From Arthrobacter sp. H20 (GTDB lineage Bacteria; Actinomycetota; Actinomycetes; Actinomycetales; Micrococcaceae), in NCBI RefSeq assembly GCF_000520515.1, contig NZ_KI914713.1:53129-86434 (forward strand): 33,306 bases of DNA, given 5' to 3'. The position numbers and the translations under genes were made by a program. Under the pieces are notes generated by a model that was given only the letters and a program-made list of their open reading frames with translations, did no database searches and was not told the origin of the DNA. Every line of letters begins with the position of its first letter. Position 1 is the stretch's first letter. Positions 30,425 through 33,306 of the stretch are shown piece after piece.

Positions 30425-31638
30425 GCCATCACCTCCTGATCGGGTCCAACATGTTCGACTGTCGCGTTGGGGTCGCCGAGGGCGTTGAGGAGGGTGACGC
30501 GCGGAATTACTCCGCAGAGCCGTCCGCGTTCATCGAGCACCGCCAGCGCCACGACACTTTCCGCGGCTGCTGTGAGCAGGTCGGCGAGTGGGGTGTCGAG
30601 TCGGACTGTCGCCGCCGAGCGGACCAACCCGTCGAGCTTGTCGGCGCCCTTCGCCACAGCATTGGCGACATCGTTCTCGTGCACGATCCCGTGCAGGGTC
30701 TTGTCCCGACCGACAACCATCAGGCTGGAGAGCTGGTGTTCACGCAGTAGCTTGTGGGCCGCCCGCGGGCCTTGTCCGCTGCCGAGTACTGCTGCCGGGG
30801 GCTCCATGACGGCAGACGCGGAGAGCACACGCGTGCGGTCGACGTCCTGAACGAACTGTGCGACGTAGTCGTTGGCGGGGTCGTTAAGAATCTGCTCGGT
30901 GGTGCCGATCTGCACAATCCGTCCGTCACGCATCATTGCTATCCGGTCGCCGAGACGCATCGCTTCATTAAGGTCGTGGGTGATGAACAAAATGGTTTTA
31001 CCGAGCTGGTGCTGCAGGTCAATCAACTGGTCCTGCATCTCGCGCCGGATCAGTGGGTCGAGCGCGCTGAACGCCTCGTCCATCAGCAGTACGTCGGTCT
31101 CAGCAGCCAGCGCCCGGGCCAAGCCGACCCGCTGCCGCATTCCACCGGAGAGTTCGCCCGGGAGGGACCCGCCCCAGCCGTCAAGGCCGACCATCTGCAA
31201 CGCTACCTGTGCTTTTTTCTCGCGCTCGGACCGATTTAGCCCCTGCACCTTCAGCCCATACGCAGCGTTCTCACCAACTGTCCGGTGGGGGAGCAACGCG
31301 AAGTGCTGGAAAACCATGCTGACCCTTTCCCGCCGTACCCGCCGGAGGTCTTTCCCCTTCAGGCGGGTGATGTCTTCGCCTGCGATGCTCAGAGAGCCAG
31401 CTGTCGGGGTGAGCAGGCCGTTGACCATCCGGATCAACGTCGACTTCCCTGAACCAGACAGGCCCATGACGACGAAGATCTCGCCCTGAGCTACATCAAA
31501 TGTGGCATCGATGACGGCCGGGGTCAGGTTGTCTTTGCGGAGGTCCTCGCGCGTTGCGCCGGTGCGCATCCGTTCGATGGTGCGTTCGGGCCTGTTTCCG
31601 AAGATCTTGGAGACCTCTATGGCCTCAATGACTGGCAC
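30421..31638 (-). CDS. proV: Glycine betaine/proline-type ABC transporter ATPase with CBS domains
   Basis: The ATPase of the osmoprotectant importer, 405 residues, with a GTG start at 31638 after GAGGAGC. It has the long N-terminal segment typical of ProV/OpuAA, then Walker A GLSGSGKST, Q-loop VFQHFALLPHRTV, signature LSGGMRQRVGLARAL, Walker B VLLMDEAFSALDPLIR and THDLNEAM. The C-terminal ~120 residues are a tandem CBS pair (LLREHQLSSLMVVGRDKTLHGIVHENDV; ESVVALAVLDERGRLCGVIPRVTLL). In OpuA such CBS domains sense ionic strength or cyclic di-AMP; whether that holds here is inferred. First gene of the leftward trio. Confidence 0.92.
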   Translation of the reverse strand: MPVIEAIEVSKIFGNRPERTIERMRTGATREDLRKDNLTPAVIDATFDVAQGEIFVVMGLSGSGKSTLIRMVNGLLTPTAGSLSIAGEDITRLKGKDLRRVRRERVSMVFQHFALLPHRTVGENAAYGLKVQGLNRSEREKKAQVALQMVGLDGWGGSLPGELSGGMRQRVGLARALAAETDVLLMDEAFSALDPLIRREMQDQLIDLQHQLGKTILFITHDLNEAMRLGDRIAMMRDGRIVQIGTTEQILNDPANDYVAQFVQDVDRTRVLSASAVMEPPAAVLGSGQGPRAAHKLLREHQLSSLMVVGRDKTLHGIVHENDVANAVAKGADKLDGLVRSAATVRLDTPLADLLTAAAESVVALAVLDERGRLCGVIPRVTLLNALGDPNATVEHVGPDQEVMA

Positions 31639-32098
31639 AGTTATCTTGCTCCTCGCTTTTAGTTGCTATTTGTCGCCATACCCTGCGGCGTTACAAAGTC
31701 GACCTGCTGCGAAACTTCCGATGTCACTTGCAAAATGCGCCAGCCCACGGACGATTGGGCTTTTGCGCTCTGGCCCTCCGTACCGCAAATGAATCGAAGT
31801 AAATACCTGCTATTAACCAGGCGATGGGCGGAAAGAAGAGGACCGTTGTCCAAACGCTGCGATTGGCATCCGCGGTATTGAGGATCCGAATATACCCGCA
31901 ATTAACCTGCCGGTACGGGGCCGGGCGCCCCGCGGAGACTCCGATTGCCTTGTCAAATACGGGAGAGAATTTTGTCCGATGCCCCTCTCAGGCGCGTCCA
32001 CCCGGGGGTTCCCCCTCAGTGAGCAGTGCGGCGGGGCGCTGGTTGAGTCCATCTAAATCGATGTTCTTTCGTTACACGTTCAGGTTCCTGTTTGCCCC
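31639..32098. other. ~460-bp intergenic region upstream of proV, no gene recognised
   Basis: AT-richer than its surroundings. On the minus strand TTGACA (31956-31951) lacks a fitting -10, and TATATT (31894-31889) lacks a fitting -35. GC-rich palindromic patches (GGGGCCGGGCGCCCC region at 31917-31931; CCCGGGGGTTCCCCC near 31999) could form hairpins. Short open frames here have no ribosome binding sites or recognisable products. It may hold the osmo-responsive control region of proVWX, but no known riboswitch pattern was identified. Confidence 0.4.
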
Positions 32099-32485
32099 TC
32101 AGCTAGGGCGGTCGTCCCGCTGGAAACGGTCCAGGAGGTGGGTGCGTCCCTGCCAAGCAAGCAGCAGCGCGCCGGCGCCCAGCAGCACATTGGTCCATAC
32201 GTACCCGAGGTCACCGTTCACGATGTTCGTTACTGCGGCACCCGCCATGACGAGCACCAGCAGCAGGGCGCCCAGGGCACGGAACCGCGGCGCGAACAAC
32301 GCGGCGCTGCCGACAAACTCGAACACCGCGGTCAGGTAAACAGTCCATCCCGGCAGCCCCGACTTTTGGAACGGCAGCAGGGCCGCCGGCTCCCCAATGA
32401 CCTTCTCGATGCCCGCCCGCACGAAGAAGAAGGCAAGCACCGCAGCGAGCGCCAACCACACCAATTCGATCCGCTTCGTCTGCAT
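32099..32485 (-). CDS. DoxX family membrane protein
   Basis: 128 residues with four predicted helices (about 8-27, 45-65, 70-88 and 95-112). The DoxX pattern is visible: an early helix followed by RAGIEKVIGEP, then LPGWTVYLTAVFEFVGSAALFAPRFRALGALLLVLVMAGA. The family includes small quinol-oxidase-associated and thiosulfate-related membrane proteins, but most members, like this one, have no defined role. It is divergent from the hypothetical gene at 32533 and its stop faces the long region upstream of proV. Confidence 0.8.
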   Translation of the reverse strand: MQTKRIELVWLALAAVLAFFFVRAGIEKVIGEPAALLPFQKSGLPGWTVYLTAVFEFVGSAALFAPRFRALGALLLVLVMAGAAVTNIVNGDLGYVWTNVLLGAGALLLAWQGRTHLLDRFQRDDRPS

Positions 32486-32532
32486 AGGCCCATGATGCCA
32501 CTCCCGGCGCGCGGAGAGGAGAGAATACCCTT

Positions 32533-33135
32533 ATGGATCGTTTTATCGGCAACATCGCCGGCATTGGCACGGCGTCGGGCACGCGGCTGGTCATCGGAGT
32601 GTGGGGGGAATCCCCGTTGGGAACCTTTACCGACGTCATGGTCGAGGACGCCCGAGGGGTGCGGACCCTGTTGGCGCCGACGCAGTCCGTGGTCGACTAC
32701 GTCAGTGCTACCTACACGTTTGATCGCATCCGCGTGGTCGACGTGTCGTCGACTCTCAACCCAAAGTATCTGACCGTTTCAGCCGGCCCCCTTGAGGTCA
32801 CCGCTGAACTGGGTGGAGTGACTGGGCTAGGGAGGATGCTGGGATTCATTCCCGCCCGGTTGTCGACCTCCCCGCGCTGGCTCAGCCTGATCAACCCGGT
32901 CGCCGGCTTGATCATGCCGGGCGTTCAGACTGCCGGCTCGGCCGGCAACGGCCGCACTGAGTATTACGGGGTCACCACAGCCCGGAAAGTCACAGCGGCA
33001 TCGGCACGCTGGGACGGCGAGGATCTGGGAGCAATCGCCCAGTTGACCCCTCCGGTGCGGTTCGGATTCAGCTCCGCCCCGGCAACGCCGATGCTGGTCA
33101 CCGTGGTGACCAGCATCAAGCGCCCATCCGTGTAA
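32533..33135 (+). CDS. Conserved hypothetical protein, 200 aa
   Basis: Starts at ATG 32533 with GGAGAGGAGAG about 10 bases upstream. The protein seems soluble, rich in beta-strand-forming segments (MVEDARGVRTLLAPTQSVVDYVSATYTFDRIRVVDV; LEVTAELGG), with a mildly hydrophobic stretch SPRWLSLINPVAGLIMPGVQ that could lie at a membrane, and no signal peptide. TEYYGVTTARKV and LTPPVRFGFSSAPATPMLVTVVTSIK form its end. I recognise it only as a conserved actinobacterial protein without a named domain. Convergent with the DUF3151 gene, 12 bases away. Confidence 0.65.
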   Translation: MDRFIGNIAGIGTASGTRLVIGVWGESPLGTFTDVMVEDARGVRTLLAPTQSVVDYVSATYTFDRIRVVDVSSTLNPKYLTVSAGPLEVTAELGGVTGLGRMLGFIPARLSTSPRWLSLINPVAGLIMPGVQTAGSAGNGRTEYYGVTTARKVTAASARWDGEDLGAIAQLTPPVRFGFSSAPATPMLVTVVTSIKRPSV

Positions 33136-33147
33136 CTACCAAACGTC

Positions 33148-33306
33148 CTAGCTGCCGAGCTGCTTGCTGGCTTCCGGGTCTGATTCACCGAGGAACTTGG
33201 CGATCCGCTCAGCCTCGTCAATTTCGCCGATGGAGGCCGCTGCCCTGCCCAGCGCATACAGCGAGCGAAGGAACCCACGGTTGGGCTCATGCGAGTACGG
33301 AACGGG
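33148..33306 (-). CDS. DUF3151 family protein, C-terminal part (5' end outside window)
   Basis: The last 52 codons of a leftward gene, stop TAG at 33148-33150. The tail reads EPNRGFLRSLYALGRAAASIGEIDEAERIAKFLGESDP, matching the C-terminus of DUF3151 proteins (W-x-HEPNRGFLRALYALGRAA..IGE.DEAERC..FL..SDP). The family is actinobacterial, about 130-140 residues, helical and of unknown role, and is often found near purA and fructose-bisphosphate aldolase genes. Only about a third of the protein is visible. Confidence 0.75.
   Translation of the reverse strand, partial: PVPYSHEPNRGFLRSLYALGRAAASIGEIDEAERIAKFLGESDPEASKQLGS

Noticed and set aside
31659-31901. 80-codon minus-strand frame just upstream of proV
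   Set aside because: No ribosome binding site, no family likeness, and unusual composition; more likely part of the control region.

Overview
The window looks like chromosome from a high-GC Gram-positive actinobacterium, most likely a Micrococcaceae (Arthrobacter-like) member of the Micrococcales. The basis is high-GC codon use, many GTG starts and ATGA/GTGA gene overlaps, actinobacterial families (DUF1206, DUF1990, DUF3151, DUF427, DUF3253, an SSI-like inhibitor), and a lysC with an internal beta-subunit start as in Corynebacterium. The genus is inference; no rRNA or tRNA is present to fix it.

Layout. 0-2 kb: a leftward ABC exporter (ATPase plus ABC-2 permease, cut by the left edge). 2.2-3.5 kb: lysC. 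3.5-6.4 kb: small hypothetical genes, a GyrI-like protein, a protein usually annotated as 3-methyladenine DNA glycosylase, and a lipoprotein with a subtilisin-inhibitor-like domain. 6.5-9.9 kb: purS-purQ-purL, tightly coupled, ending in a repeat/hairpin terminator. 9.9-12.2 kb: DUF1990, MmcQ/YjbR, DUF1206 and a CoA-binding protein.

12.2-21.3 kb is the most coherent region, a sulfur-limitation island with two SAM-sensing riboswitches. The first leads an ABC importer of the sulfonate/nitrate type whose permease gene overlaps an acetyl-CoA synthetase gene. A six-helix membrane protein resembling acetate transporters of the GPR1/FUN34/YaaH type follows. The second riboswitch leads sfnG (dimethyl sulfone monooxygenase), metY (O-acetylhomoserine sulfhydrylase) and a second CoA-binding protein, all overlapping. 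A possible logic, which is inference, is that organosulfur import and oxidation feed direct sulfhydrylation by MetY, which releases acetate, and the co-regulated acetyl-CoA synthetase returns that acetate to acetyl-CoA.

21.4-22.4 kb holds a secreted-protein frame broken by one in-frame TAG, a small two-helix membrane protein and a terminator. A remnant of an FAD-dependent oxidase lies just beyond. 22.5-24.8 kb: a nitrilase-family hydrolase, a DUF427 protein and a SurA-N-like lipoprotein. 24.8-26.6 kb: a PAS-GGDEF-EAL gene carrying two apparent frameshifts. 26.7-28.3 kb: purA followed by a DUF3253 gene. 28.5-31.6 kb: a glycine betaine/proline-type importer (proV-proW-proX, leftward) behind an AT-richer ~460-bp upstream region. 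32.1-33.3 kb: a DoxX-family membrane protein, a conserved hypothetical and the 3' end of a DUF3151 gene.

No CRISPR array, insertion sequence, phage gene, tRNA or rRNA was seen.
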